Assembly (NCBI GenBank): GCA_035649495.1
Contig: DASRJL010000108.1
Span: 1 to 64,000 of the forward strand
DNA from: SG8-41 sp035649495
GTDB taxonomy: Bacteria; Pseudomonadota; Gammaproteobacteria; Burkholderiales; SG8-41
Length of the DNA: 64,000 nucleotides
Direction of reading: 5' to 3'
Part shown: positions 1-8,141 of the stretch, piece by piece
Layout of the letters: each line of letters begins with the position of its first letter
Numbering within the stretch: the stretch's first letter is position 1
The notes under the pieces: generated by a model
What the model was told of the DNA's origin: nothing
The model's input: only the letters and a program-made list of their open reading frames with translations
Database searches by the model: none
Position numbers and translations under genes: made by a program

Positions 1-92
1 ACGCCACCCAGAACAACGTCGCGATCGAGGCGATCGAGATCGCGCACGAAGGCATTTTCCAGCTGCCGGTCGCCGGCGCGGGAGCGATCTGA
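1..92 (+). CDS. C-terminal end of eCIS/phage inner tube protein (gp19-like, Afp1/Afp5 type), partial
   Basis: Only the last 29 codons are in the window (reading from base 3 to the TGA at 90-92). The residues NNVAIEAIEIAHEGI match the conserved C-terminal strand of T4 gp19-like tube proteins, which typically end in a VAIE-x-IE-x-xHEG motif. Such proteins stack as hexameric rings to form the inner tube of contractile injection systems. The next gene starts one base after the stop, so it heads the block seen here. The tube, sheath and other upstream genes are cut off by the window edge. The call rests on a short tail plus strong context. Confidence 0.75.
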   Translation, partial: ATQNNVAIEAIEIAHEGIFQLPVAGAGAI

Positions 93-93
93 C

Positions 94-297
94 ATGGATA
101 TCGACATCGGCGAGATCGCCAGCACCGTGCGGACCGTCGACGGCAGCTCGCTGCTCGCACCGGAGCTCATGGAGCGCATCGTGCGCGCCGTTCTGCTGGC
201 GCTCGAGGAGAAGCAGACGCGCGACGCGCGGGTGCGCGCCGAGCGCCGCATCACCGACGGTGTGTCCGCCGAACGCGACGCCGAGGGCGGCCTATGA
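94..297 (+). CDS. Small eCIS protein between tube and LysM protein (Afp6/DUF5908-like position)
   Basis: A 67-residue acidic/basic, probably helical protein starting MDIDIGEIASTV. It lies 1 nt after the tube protein, and its stop overlaps the next start (ATGA at 294-297), so the three genes are translationally coupled. Afp-type clusters carry a short protein of about 60 residues at exactly this point, between the tube proteins and the LysM protein. The role is unknown; association with tube or baseplate assembly is inferred from position. No catalytic motif is visible. Family membership rests on size and location rather than a diagnostic motif. Confidence 0.65.
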   Translation: MDIDIGEIASTVRTVDGSSLLAPELMERIVRAVLLALEEKQTRDARVRAERRITDGVSAERDAEGGL

Positions 298-989
298 ACC
301 AGCTCACGCGTGCCAAGCTCATCGCCGAGTACCACTCTGGTGTGCCGGACGTCTTCGACGTCCAGTTCAACCCCACCGAGTTCACGCTGGACAAGGGCGT
401 GCTGCTCCAGGACATCAGCATTCCCGGCCTCGATTCGCCTCTGGTGCAGTTCGTCCGCGGCAACACCGAGAAGCTGTCGGTGGACCTCTATTTCGACACG
501 ACCGACGGGGGGACGGGCTCGGTCGCGGTCCCGGTGACGGCGCTCACCGACCGGATCTATTCGCTGGTGAAGATCGAGCCTGCAGGTCACGCGCCGCCCA
601 TCGTCACCTTCATCTGGGGCCCGACCTTCCCGGGCGCCCTGCTCGCGCCCCAGACCGGGAACCAGCGCCGGCACGCATTCCGCGGCGTGGTCGAGAGCGT
701 GCGGCAGAAGTTCACCTTCTTCAGCCCTGACGGCATTCCGCTGCGGGCGACGCTCACGCTGTCGATCCGCGAGTACAAGACGCTCGAGGAGCAGATGGCG
801 CAGCTCAACCTGAGCTCGCCCGACCGGACCCACAGCCACCTCACCCAGGAGCGCGACACGCTCGAGCGCGTCGCCGCCCGCTACTACAAGCAGCCCTCCG
901 AATGGCGCGCAATCGCGGTCGAGAACGCGATCGACGACCCGCGGCGGCTGCCGGTCGGCCGCTTCCTGACCGTACCCTCGATCCGCTAG
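294..989 (+). CDS. LysM-containing tube-initiator/baseplate protein (Afp7-like)
   Basis: 231 residues. The N-terminal about 180 residues are a beta-rich CIS tube-like domain (FDVQFNPTEFTLDKGV near the start; SIREYKTLEEQM before the C-terminal domain). The last 45 residues (about 187-231) form a LysM motif starting DTLERVAARYYKQ and ending LPVGRFLTVPSI. LysM-bearing proteins of this size sit between tube and hub genes in Afp, PVC and MAC clusters and in T4 correspond to gp53-like adaptors linking tube to baseplate. The start overlaps the previous stop by 4 nt, and the hub gene follows after 12 nt. Confidence 0.85.
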   Translation: MNQLTRAKLIAEYHSGVPDVFDVQFNPTEFTLDKGVLLQDISIPGLDSPLVQFVRGNTEKLSVDLYFDTTDGGTGSVAVPVTALTDRIYSLVKIEPAGHAPPIVTFIWGPTFPGALLAPQTGNQRRHAFRGVVESVRQKFTFFSPDGIPLRATLTLSIREYKTLEEQMAQLNLSSPDRTHSHLTQERDTLERVAARYYKQPSEWRAIAVENAIDDPRRLPVGRFLTVPSIR

Positions 990-1001
990 CCCGCGCCGAC
1001 C

Positions 1002-2213
1002 ATGGCCACGCCCACGCTACTCCAGGAATCAGTCGTCCAGCACGACTTCTACGTCCCGCAGTGCGAGATCCGGATCGAGGGTACCGGCCTGCCACACGAC
1101 GTGCTGCGCGACGTGTCGCAGGTCACATATCAGGACGGTTTGAAAGAAATCGACGGGTTCTCGATCACGGTGAACAACTGGGACGCGGCGACGCGCGCGT
1201 TCAAGTACGTGGGTTCGGAAACCAAAGCTACTCTAAAGACCGACCCGCGCTTTCGCCTGTTCGACCCTTGCAACAAGAGGGTCCAGGTGTACTTCGGCTA
1301 CCTCGGAGCTCTGGAGCTCATGGTGGAGGGCACGTTCACCACCCTCGAGCCGAACTTCCCGTCCGGGGGAAAGCCGACACTGGAGGTGCGCGGCCTCAAC
1401 GTGCTGCACAAGCTGCGGCGCAAGCAATACAGCGACCACTGGCAGGGCAAGAAGGACAGCCAGATCGCGCAAATCATCGGACGGAAGGTCGACAAGGAAG
1501 TGGGCAAGCAGTTTCCCCTTCCCGTTGTGGTGAATGACGAGGCCCTCAAGGCCGAAGACCCGCTGCCTTATGTCGCCCAGACCAATCAATACGACATCGA
1601 TTTCCTGTTGTTGCGGGCGCGCCGGCTCGGCTACGTCGTTACCGTCAAACCGCCGAAGGAGCGTTCGTCCAAACCCGACGAGAAAAAAACGCACCTCTAT
1701 TTCGGCCCGTCTGGGGACCCGCAGGAGCCGGTCTGCGAGCTGAAATGGGGCGCATCGCTACTCTCGTTCAAGCCCACGCTGACCACGGCGAACCAGATCA
1801 AGTCAGTGACGGTGACCGGGTGGGATAGGGACAAGCAGAAGAGGTACACGGGCCAAGCCAGCGTGAACAGCAAGAAGGTCCTCCTCAAGCCCGCGCTGCG
1901 CGACCTGCTCAACGTCTGCGACCCGCGCGACGAGATCGTCGTGAACAAGCCCGTCCGCGGCAAGAAGGAGGCGGACAATCTCGCGCTCGCAATCCTCATG
2001 GACCGATCCAAGGAAATGGTGAAGGCCTCGGTCACCTGCATCGGGTTACCCAAGCTGCGCACCGGCTGCAAGGTGAAGATCGAAGGGGTCGGCGAGCGCC
2101 TGAGGGGCACTTACTTCGTCACCGACACCACGCACACCTACGGGGATTCCGGATACACGACGAGCTTCAACGCGCGCCTCGAGCCCTCCGGCTCGCTGGA
2201 GGGCCTTGAATGA
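1002..2213 (+). CDS. Baseplate hub protein, phage late control gpD/gp27-like (Afp8 N-terminal part)
   Basis: 403 residues. The opening (HDFYVPQCEIRIEGTGLP, then GLKEIDGFSITVNNWD) is typical of the gpD/VgrG hub barrel that makes the trimeric collar at the end of the inner tube. Mid-protein LRARRLGYVVTV and the later LEVRGLNVLHKLRR and WDRDKQKRYTGQA segments fit the same fold. It ends at a 4-nt overlap with the OB-fold spike gene, so hub and spike, fused in a VgrG, are split into two coupled genes here. SD-like purines precede the ATG only weakly. Confidence is high from family pattern and context. Confidence 0.85.
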   Translation: MATPTLLQESVVQHDFYVPQCEIRIEGTGLPHDVLRDVSQVTYQDGLKEIDGFSITVNNWDAATRAFKYVGSETKATLKTDPRFRLFDPCNKRVQVYFGYLGALELMVEGTFTTLEPNFPSGGKPTLEVRGLNVLHKLRRKQYSDHWQGKKDSQIAQIIGRKVDKEVGKQFPLPVVVNDEALKAEDPLPYVAQTNQYDIDFLLLRARRLGYVVTVKPPKERSSKPDEKKTHLYFGPSGDPQEPVCELKWGASLLSFKPTLTTANQIKSVTVTGWDRDKQKRYTGQASVNSKKVLLKPALRDLLNVCDPRDEIVVNKPVRGKKEADNLALAILMDRSKEMVKASVTCIGLPKLRTGCKVKIEGVGERLRGTYFVTDTTHTYGDSGYTTSFNARLEPSGSLEGLE

Positions 2214-2671
2214 GGACCTTCGAGAGCATCGTGCTCGGAACCGTGACCCTCGTAGACGCGGAGCTCGCCCGGATCAAGGTGATGTTCAACTTCATGAACC
2301 CGCCGCAGGAGAGCGAATGGGCCCCGGTCGCTTCGCCGCACGCTGGAAACAATCGGGGTCTGCGCTTCATGCCGGAGCGCGACGACGAGGTGCTCGTCGC
2401 ATTCGATCGGGGCGACTTCGCACATCCCTACGTGGTCGGGTTCCTCTGGAGCAAGGTCAAGCAGGCGCCCGACGACAACCACCACAACCGCGTCATCGTC
2501 ACCCCGGGTGGCCATCAGCTGCGCTTCGAGGACCAGCCCGGCGCGAAGAAGGTGATCTTGCAGAGCGCGGGCGGGCTGACGATCACGATGGACGACACCC
2601 AGCAGTCAATCGAGCTCAGGGGCGGCGGCCGCGCCGTGACCATGCAGGCGGGCCAAGTCAGGATCACGTGA
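2210..2671 (+). CDS. Spike base protein, gpV/gp5 OB-fold VgrG-like
   Basis: 153 residues. The N-terminal half is an OB fold of the gpV/gp5 type: SIVLGTVTLVDAELARIKV, then WAPVASPHAGNNRGL, ERDDEVLVAF and PYVVGFLW, the standard VgrG order. The C-terminal part (QSAGGLTITMDDTQQSIEL) is a short beta-helix-like stem. It would trimerise below the gpD hub and carry the PAAR tip. The start overlaps the hub stop (ATGA), and its own TGA overlaps a possible GTG of the PAAR gene. With the preceding gene it reconstitutes one VgrG. Confidence 0.88.
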   Translation: MRTFESIVLGTVTLVDAELARIKVMFNFMNPPQESEWAPVASPHAGNNRGLRFMPERDDEVLVAFDRGDFAHPYVVGFLWSKVKQAPDDNHHNRVIVTPGGHQLRFEDQPGAKKVILQSAGGLTITMDDTQQSIELRGGGRAVTMQAGQVRIT

Positions 2672-2676
2672 CCGCC

Positions 2677-3393
2677 ATGCCGCAAGTCCTGACGACGACC
2701 GCGACGATCACCTGCCCGCACGGCGGGCTGGGCACGACGACGCCGGCGACGCCGTACGTCGACGCGCAGGGCGGCATCGTCACCTGCGAGGGCGACGTCG
2801 GCGTTCTCTCGTGCGGCTTCGTGGTGCCGTGCACCAGCTACGTCCTCGCGTCGATGGGGCTCAATGCGAGCTCGATCGCCGGCCGCCCGGTGATCCTGGC
2901 GACGGACTTTCAGAAGAGCCTCACGGGGCTGCCGCTTTCGATCGCCGAGACCACGGTGGTCATCGACGACAGCACGCCGGCGCCCCTGCCGCCGGGGGCG
3001 TCCTCGGCGCCGCTCGCGCCCGAGCTGCTCAACGTCGCGCCGCCGGTGGTCGTCGCCGCACCGGATTCCGTTGCGTTCACGCTCAGCGTGATGCAGCCGG
3101 CGACCGCGATGATCGTCTTCACGCTGACGAGCGCGTTCCCGCTGTCGTGGACGCTCACGCTGCTGAACACAAATGCGCGCAACAGCGCCGACGCGACAAA
3201 CGGCCTTTCCGGACTCGTGGTCGGGCCTGCGGGCGGCGCGTGGACGACACCGACGCTCGCCGTGACGGCGACGCTGAGCGCCGCGTTCATGGCGTCGCTC
3301 GGCCCCAGCGCCGTCCCCCACGAGCTGTACATGACGGGCGTGTCCAAGCGCGGCAAATCCGCGAACGCCCGCGTCGCCATCACGGTGAGCTGA
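2677..3393 (+). CDS. PAAR-like spike-tip protein (Afp10-like)
   Basis: About 238 residues from ATG 2677; a GTG at 2668 overlapping the preceding TGA would add three residues. The first about 95 residues resemble PAAR-like tips (TITCPHGG, three further cysteines, then AGRPVILATDFQKS), the small metal-stabilised cone that sharpens the spike. After a Pro/Ala hinge (about 105-120) comes an Ig-like beta domain (SVMQPATAMIVFTLTSAF onward) with no identified function. That extension could be a tip-borne cargo or an adhesion module. Position directly after gpV supports the call. Family assignment is by cysteine/glycine pattern, not a full PAAR repeat. Confidence 0.72.
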   Translation: MPQVLTTTATITCPHGGLGTTTPATPYVDAQGGIVTCEGDVGVLSCGFVVPCTSYVLASMGLNASSIAGRPVILATDFQKSLTGLPLSIAETTVVIDDSTPAPLPPGASSAPLAPELLNVAPPVVVAAPDSVAFTLSVMQPATAMIVFTLTSAFPLSWTLTLLNTNARNSADATNGLSGLVVGPAGGAWTTPTLAVTATLSAAFMASLGPSAVPHELYMTGVSKRGKSANARVAITVS

Positions 3394-3394
3394 C

Positions 3395-3799
3395 ATGGCC
3401 GCGACCCGCGAAACGCGCGACTTCCTCGGCATCGGCTGGAAGTTCCCCCTGCAAGTGACTCCCGCCGGACGCATCGCCCAGGCGCGCTACGAGCAGAGGA
3501 TAGAGGAGTCGATCTATCTGATCCTTTCCACCTCCAAGGGCGAGCGGGTGATGCTGCCGGAGTTCGGCTGCGGCATTCACGACCTGGTGTTCGAGCCCAA
3601 CAATCCGGCGACCACGTCCGCGACCGCGCAGGCAGTGCGCGCGGCGCTCACGCGCTTCGAGCCGCGCATCGACGTGCTCGACCTGCAGGTCGAGCCGCAG
3701 GAAGAGAACCTGCTGCTCATCCGGATCAGCTACCGCATCCGCGCCAACAACGCGATCGGCAACCTGGTCTACCCGTTCTACATCACCGAGGCTGCCTGA
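3395..3799 (+). CDS. Baseplate wedge protein, GPW/gp25 family (Afp9-like)
   Basis: 134 residues with the clear gp25 signature: FLGIGWKFPLQV near the start, YEQRIEESIYLILSTSKGER, then MLPEFGCGIHDLVFEPN. gp25 proteins are lysozyme-fold wedge subunits that contact the sheath in T4, T6SS and eCIS baseplates. The gene starts 1 nt after the PAAR stop and is followed at 2 nt by the gpJ-like gene, so gp25 and the large wedge are probably made together. Length is normal. No anomalies are seen. Confidence 0.93.
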   Translation: MAATRETRDFLGIGWKFPLQVTPAGRIAQARYEQRIEESIYLILSTSKGERVMLPEFGCGIHDLVFEPNNPATTSATAQAVRAALTRFEPRIDVLDLQVEPQEENLLLIRISYRIRANNAIGNLVYPFYITEAA

Positions 3800-3801
3800 A
3801 C

Positions 3802-5847
3802 GTGCCGCTCGAGAACCTCATCCCCAACCTCGACGACAGGCGCTACGACGACATCGTCGCGGAGATCCGCACGCGCATCGCGCGCTACGCGCCAGAGTGG
3901 CAGCCCGGAGCGTCCGCGTGGACCGACGTCAACGACAACGACCCGGGCGTGACGCTGGCGCAGGTCTTCGCCTGGCTGGCCGAGATGCTGATCTTCCGGA
4001 TGAACCGCGTGCCGGCGCTCAGCTATCTCAAGTTCCTCCAGCTGATCGGCATCGAGCTGCGGCCCGCCGAGCCCGCGCTCGCCGAGGTTCGCTTCGGCGT
4101 GCAGAAGAATTTCGCCGAGCGTGTCGTCCGGCTGCCCGAGCACACGCAGGTCTCGGCCGACCCCGGCGACGGCAGTCCGACGCTGGTCTTCGAGACCAAG
4201 ACCGGCCTGGTGGCGCTGCGGGCGCAGCTCGACGCGGTGGTCGTCGCGGACCCCGACACGGGAACAGTCCCGGCCACCCAGGCGAACGCCGACGCAACCC
4301 AGGGATTCCAAGCCTTCGGCGCTCGCGCCGCGGACGATTCCTGGCTAGGGCTGGGCTTCATCGATCCGAGCTCGACCCCCGCGGACCTGCCCGCCGAAAC
4401 ACTGGACATCGCCGTCGTGGTGAAGCCCCGGCCCCAGTCGTCTGCAATCAACGCCCGACCACAGTACCTTTCCTGCGGCGTCCCGGACACGCGGGCCTTC
4501 GGCCCCGCGAAGCTGGTCTGGGAATACCTGAGCGCGGGCGCGTGGGTGCCCCTTGCGCTGCTCAAGGACGAGACGCTCGCGTTCACACGCTCGGGGCACG
4601 TCTACCTGAAGCTACCGCTGGCCGGCATCCCTCTCGCGGCGCGGGCCAAGCTCGATCCCTCCGACCCGGGCGAGCCGCTGCGCTACTGGATACGCGCGCG
4701 CGTCACGCAGAGTCAGTACGAGCGCCCGCCCGAGTTGCTCGCGATCCGCACCAACACGGTCGCGGTCGAGCAGGCCGAGACGGTGCAGGGCGAGCTGCTG
4801 GGCGGCAGCGACGGTAGCCGCAGCCAGACGTTCCAGCTCGCGAACCGGCCCCTCCTTAAGGACACGCTGCTCCTCGAGATCCAGCAGAGCGACGAGAGAC
4901 CGGAGCGCTGGACCGAGGTCCAGGATTTCTTCGGGTCCGAACCCTCCGACAAGCACTACACGCTCGACCGCGGGAGCGGCGAGATCCGGACCGGCAACGG
5001 CGTGAACGGCGACATCCCGGTTGCCTTCGTCGGCAACCCCGGCGCCAACGTGGTGGCGGTCAGCTACCGGTTCGGGGGCGGAAAGCGCGGCAACGTCGCG
5101 GCAGGGGCGATCAACACGTTGGTCGCGGCGATCGACGGGATCGATCCCAACGAGGTGGCCAACCTGCTCGCCGCGCATAGCGGGCGCGACGAGGAGACGC
5201 TCGACGAGGCGATCAAGCGCGCGCCGAGCTCGCTGCGCAGCCGCTGCCGCGCCGTCACCGCGGACGACTACGAGTTTCTCGCCCAGCAGGCCGCCAACGT
5301 GCGGCGCGCCAAGGCGCTACCGCTTTTCCATCCCGACTTTCCCCAGGTCAAGGTGCCGGGGACGGTGTCGGTGATCGTCGTTCCTGACGCGGACGACAAG
5401 GAGCCGCAGCCGATGCCCAGCGACGGCACGCTGCGCACCGTCTGCGCCTATCTCGACGCGCGGCGCGTGCTCACCGCCGAGCTGTTCGTGTTGAAGCCGC
5501 GCTACCAGCAGGTGCTCATCCGCGTGCAGATCATCGCGGCCGACAACGCCGATCTCGCCAAGTTGCACGACGACATCGAAAAGGCGCTGGTCGACTACTT
5601 CCATGCGCTGCGGGGCGGCGAAGATGGCCTGGGCTGGCCCTTTGGCGGTCCGATCTACTACTCGCGCGTCTACCAGCGCGTCTTCGGCATCAAGGGGCGC
5701 GTCGTCGACCGCATCGCGAGCCTGATCATCGTCCTCGATGGCGAAGAACAAAGGGAATGCACCGACGTTCCCATTGCCGTGAACGCACTGTTGTACTCGG
5801 GCGAGCACGAGATCAGCGTCAACTACAGCTTCGAGCAGGCAACATGA
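3802..5847 (+). CDS. Baseplate assembly protein gpJ-like (Afp11-like)
   Basis: 681 residues from a GTG 2 nt after the gp25 stop. The N-terminus (WTDVNDNDPGVTLAQVFAWL, then MLIFRMNRVP) is the typical eCIS putative baseplate assembly opening. The C-terminal half matches the gpJ wedge: FVGNPGANVVAVSYRFGGG, then APSSLRSRCRAVTADDYEFL, PGTVSVIVVP and a GGPIYYSRVYQRVFG segment. It would form the iris-like ring of wedge dimers around the hub. Its TGA overlaps the next ATG (5844-5847). The order gp25, gpJ, gpI is the canonical baseplate order. Confidence 0.9.
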   Translation: MPLENLIPNLDDRRYDDIVAEIRTRIARYAPEWQPGASAWTDVNDNDPGVTLAQVFAWLAEMLIFRMNRVPALSYLKFLQLIGIELRPAEPALAEVRFGVQKNFAERVVRLPEHTQVSADPGDGSPTLVFETKTGLVALRAQLDAVVVADPDTGTVPATQANADATQGFQAFGARAADDSWLGLGFIDPSSTPADLPAETLDIAVVVKPRPQSSAINARPQYLSCGVPDTRAFGPAKLVWEYLSAGAWVPLALLKDETLAFTRSGHVYLKLPLAGIPLAARAKLDPSDPGEPLRYWIRARVTQSQYERPPELLAIRTNTVAVEQAETVQGELLGGSDGSRSQTFQLANRPLLKDTLLLEIQQSDERPERWTEVQDFFGSEPSDKHYTLDRGSGEIRTGNGVNGDIPVAFVGNPGANVVAVSYRFGGGKRGNVAAGAINTLVAAIDGIDPNEVANLLAAHSGRDEETLDEAIKRAPSSLRSRCRAVTADDYEFLAQQAANVRRAKALPLFHPDFPQVKVPGTVSVIVVPDADDKEPQPMPSDGTLRTVCAYLDARRVLTAELFVLKPRYQQVLIRVQIIAADNADLAKLHDDIEKALVDYFHALRGGEDGLGWPFGGPIYYSRVYQRVFGIKGRVVDRIASLIIVLDGEEQRECTDVPIAVNALLYSGEHEISVNYSFEQAT

Positions 5848-8126
5848 ACGCGCGCCTCCCGATCGCCCTCATCGCGCCGCCGCACGATCCGGATTCGCTG
5901 CTCCTGAACGGACGCGTCGGCTGGCGCGCGGAAGCGCCCGTCGGCAAGCTCGATCGCATCGACGTCGATCCCTGCGACGGCAGCCTCGCGATCGCGCGGC
6001 TGTCCAGTGCGGCCCGCACGCTCGACGAGGCCTCGGGCTCGCTCGGCGGCATCCGGCCCCCGGGCAACGTGGCGCTGGGTCCGGACGGCAGCCTCTATCT
6101 GCTCGACGCGAAGACGCTCAAGCTCAAGCGCTTCGATCCCTGCTGCTGCCGCTTCGACGACGTTCCCTGCCTGGGCGGCGAAGGCGGCGAGCCGCGCCAG
6201 TTGCGCAATCCCGGCGGCATCGCGATCTGCGGCGGCAACCTGTTCGTCTGCGACACCGGCATTGAAGGGCCGGCCGCCGTGGGCGAGTGCGACGACCCGG
6301 GCACGCTGCAGAAGCGCCTGCAACGCGAGAACCATCGCGTCGGCGTGTTCGCGCTCAAGGGATTCGCGCTGCGCGCTCACCTCCAGCCGCCGCAGAAGAA
6401 GCTACCGTGGCAGCCCACGGCGATCGCCTTCGACTCTCTCGCACGCGCCTGGGTCGCCGACGCGCTCGGCCGCCTGCACCGGTTCGCGCCGAGCGGCGCG
6501 TGGGAACGTGATTTCCAGGGCCTGCCCGGCGCGAAACACATCGCCATCGACTGCGGCGACCGGATCTACCTGGTCGCGCCCGGCGGCGTTCCCTCACTCG
6601 CCGCCTTCGATCGCGACGGCAGCGCGCTGCCGCTGCCGCAAAAACTGTCCGACCTTGCCGGCGCGTTTCCCGAGATGCCGTTCGGCGTGGATGCCGCGGG
6701 AAATCTCGACTTGCGTGCCTGCTGCGAGGCGCCCGCTGCCCGCGTGACCGGCAAGAAATGGGCGAGCGAGCCCAAGACGCCGGGCGGCCTGTTCGACCCG
6801 AGCGGCGCGCCGCTCGACAAATTGCCCGCGGCGCCCGCGAAGATCTTCGAACCCTCGGGCGTCTACCGCGCCGGCCCGCTCGACAGCAAGACCGCGCAAT
6901 GCCAATGGCACCGCGCCGTGCTGCACGCCGACATTCCCGCCGGCACCGGCATCGCCGTCCGCAGCTTCTGCGCCGACGAGCTGTACCGGGCGGAAGAGCT
7001 CGACACGCTCGCGCAGTGGCAGACGAATGCGGTCGCGCAGGAGACCGAGCGCGGTCTGTGGGACTGCCTGGTGCGCAGCGCGCCGGGCCGCTACCTGTGG
7101 CTCGAGCTCGGGTTCACCAGCGGCGGCGCAGCTACACCACGCCTGTGCGCGGTAGAGCTCGAGTTTCCGCGCATCAGCCTGCGGCGCTTTCTGCCGGCGG
7201 TATTCGGCGAGGAATCGGCGAGCGCAGATTTCACGGACCGTTTCCTCGCCCTGTTCGACACGCCGCTGCGAAGCATCGAGCGCCAGGTCGACAACGAAGC
7301 GCGCCTGTTCGATCCGGCGTCCACACCCGCGCGCACGGACCCCGAGACCGGAGCGGATTTCCTGTCGTGGCTCGCTTCGTGGATCGGCGTTAGCTTCGAC
7401 CGGCAGTGGAACGAGAGCACGCGCCGACGCTTCCTCAAGCGCGCGGGCAGCTTGTTCGATCGCCGCGGCACGTTCTCGGGATTGCGCGAGCAGCTACTGA
7501 TCCTGCTCGGCTTCGACACGCTGACTCCTTGCCGGCCCGATGCCCACGAACCGGCGAAGTGCGTGCCCGCGCCGCTCAATTGCGCGCCGCCTTCGCAAGC
7601 GAAAGTGTGGAGCGCTCCGCCTCTAATCCTGGAGCATTTCCGCTTGCGGCGCTGGCTTTGGCTGGGGACCGCGCGGCTCGGGGAGCAAGCGGTGCTGTGG
7701 GGCAAGCGCATCGTCAACCGCTCGCAGCTCGACGTGAACGCGCAGGCCGACCGCACGAAGCTCATCATGACGCCCGATCCGGAGCGCGATCCGTTTCTCT
7801 TCTATGCGAACCAGTTCTCGGTGTTCGTGCCGGCGCGCTGCCGAGACTCGGACAAAGCGCGCAAGATGCTGGACAACCTGCTGCGCGCGGAAGCGCCGGC
7901 GCACATCCGCTACACCCTCCACTACGTCGAGCCGCGTTTCCGGATCGGCGTGCAGTCCATGCTCGGCTTCGACGCGGTGGTCGCCGCGTTGCCCCAGGGC
8001 GTCGCGCTCGGCGCGACGCCGCTGGGGCCCGCATCGGTTCTCACCGCTGCGCCGCATCTAGCCGGCGGGCCGAGTATCGCCGTCGGAAAGGAAAGCCGCA
8101 TCGGCACCACCACATTGCTGAGTTGA
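5844..8126 (+). CDS. gpI-type tail protein with N-terminal beta-propeller-like region (Afp12-like)
   Basis: 760 residues from the ATG overlapping the gpJ stop; an upstream in-frame extension to 5757 is ignored because it runs inside gpJ. Residues about 70-300 look like an NHL/SMP-30-type propeller (ALGPDGSLYLLDAKTLKLKR, NPGGIAICGGNLFVCDTG). The C-terminal third is the tail-protein domain: RRFLPAVFGEESASADFTDR, ADFLSWLASWIGVSFDRQW and RRGTFSGLREQLLILLGF. It would connect the wedge to the fibres. The protein is cysteine-rich for a baseplate component. Function of the propeller is unknown. Confidence 0.8.
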   Translation: MNARLPIALIAPPHDPDSLLLNGRVGWRAEAPVGKLDRIDVDPCDGSLAIARLSSAARTLDEASGSLGGIRPPGNVALGPDGSLYLLDAKTLKLKRFDPCCCRFDDVPCLGGEGGEPRQLRNPGGIAICGGNLFVCDTGIEGPAAVGECDDPGTLQKRLQRENHRVGVFALKGFALRAHLQPPQKKLPWQPTAIAFDSLARAWVADALGRLHRFAPSGAWERDFQGLPGAKHIAIDCGDRIYLVAPGGVPSLAAFDRDGSALPLPQKLSDLAGAFPEMPFGVDAAGNLDLRACCEAPAARVTGKKWASEPKTPGGLFDPSGAPLDKLPAAPAKIFEPSGVYRAGPLDSKTAQCQWHRAVLHADIPAGTGIAVRSFCADELYRAEELDTLAQWQTNAVAQETERGLWDCLVRSAPGRYLWLELGFTSGGAATPRLCAVELEFPRISLRRFLPAVFGEESASADFTDRFLALFDTPLRSIERQVDNEARLFDPASTPARTDPETGADFLSWLASWIGVSFDRQWNESTRRRFLKRAGSLFDRRGTFSGLREQLLILLGFDTLTPCRPDAHEPAKCVPAPLNCAPPSQAKVWSAPPLILEHFRLRRWLWLGTARLGEQAVLWGKRIVNRSQLDVNAQADRTKLIMTPDPERDPFLFYANQFSVFVPARCRDSDKARKMLDNLLRAEAPAHIRYTLHYVEPRFRIGVQSMLGFDAVVAALPQGVALGATPLGPASVLTAAPHLAGGPSIAVGKESRIGTTTLLS

Positions 8127-8141
8127 CGGGAGAAGACCGCC

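Noticed and set aside
2668..2676. GTG at 2668 as start of the PAAR-like gene
   Set aside because: It is possible (GTGA overlap with the spike stop), but the ATG at 2677 gives the more usual N-terminus; mentioned as an alternative.
2515..3474. Long minus-strand frame opposite the PAAR-like gene
   Set aside because: Arg/Ala/His-rich composition typical of a G/C-rich antisense shadow; it would conflict with the well-supported plus-strand genes.
5757..5843. Upstream extension of the gpI-type gene
   Set aside because: The extra 29 codons lie wholly inside the gpJ-like gene and the ATG at 5844 overlaps its stop, the pattern seen throughout the operon.
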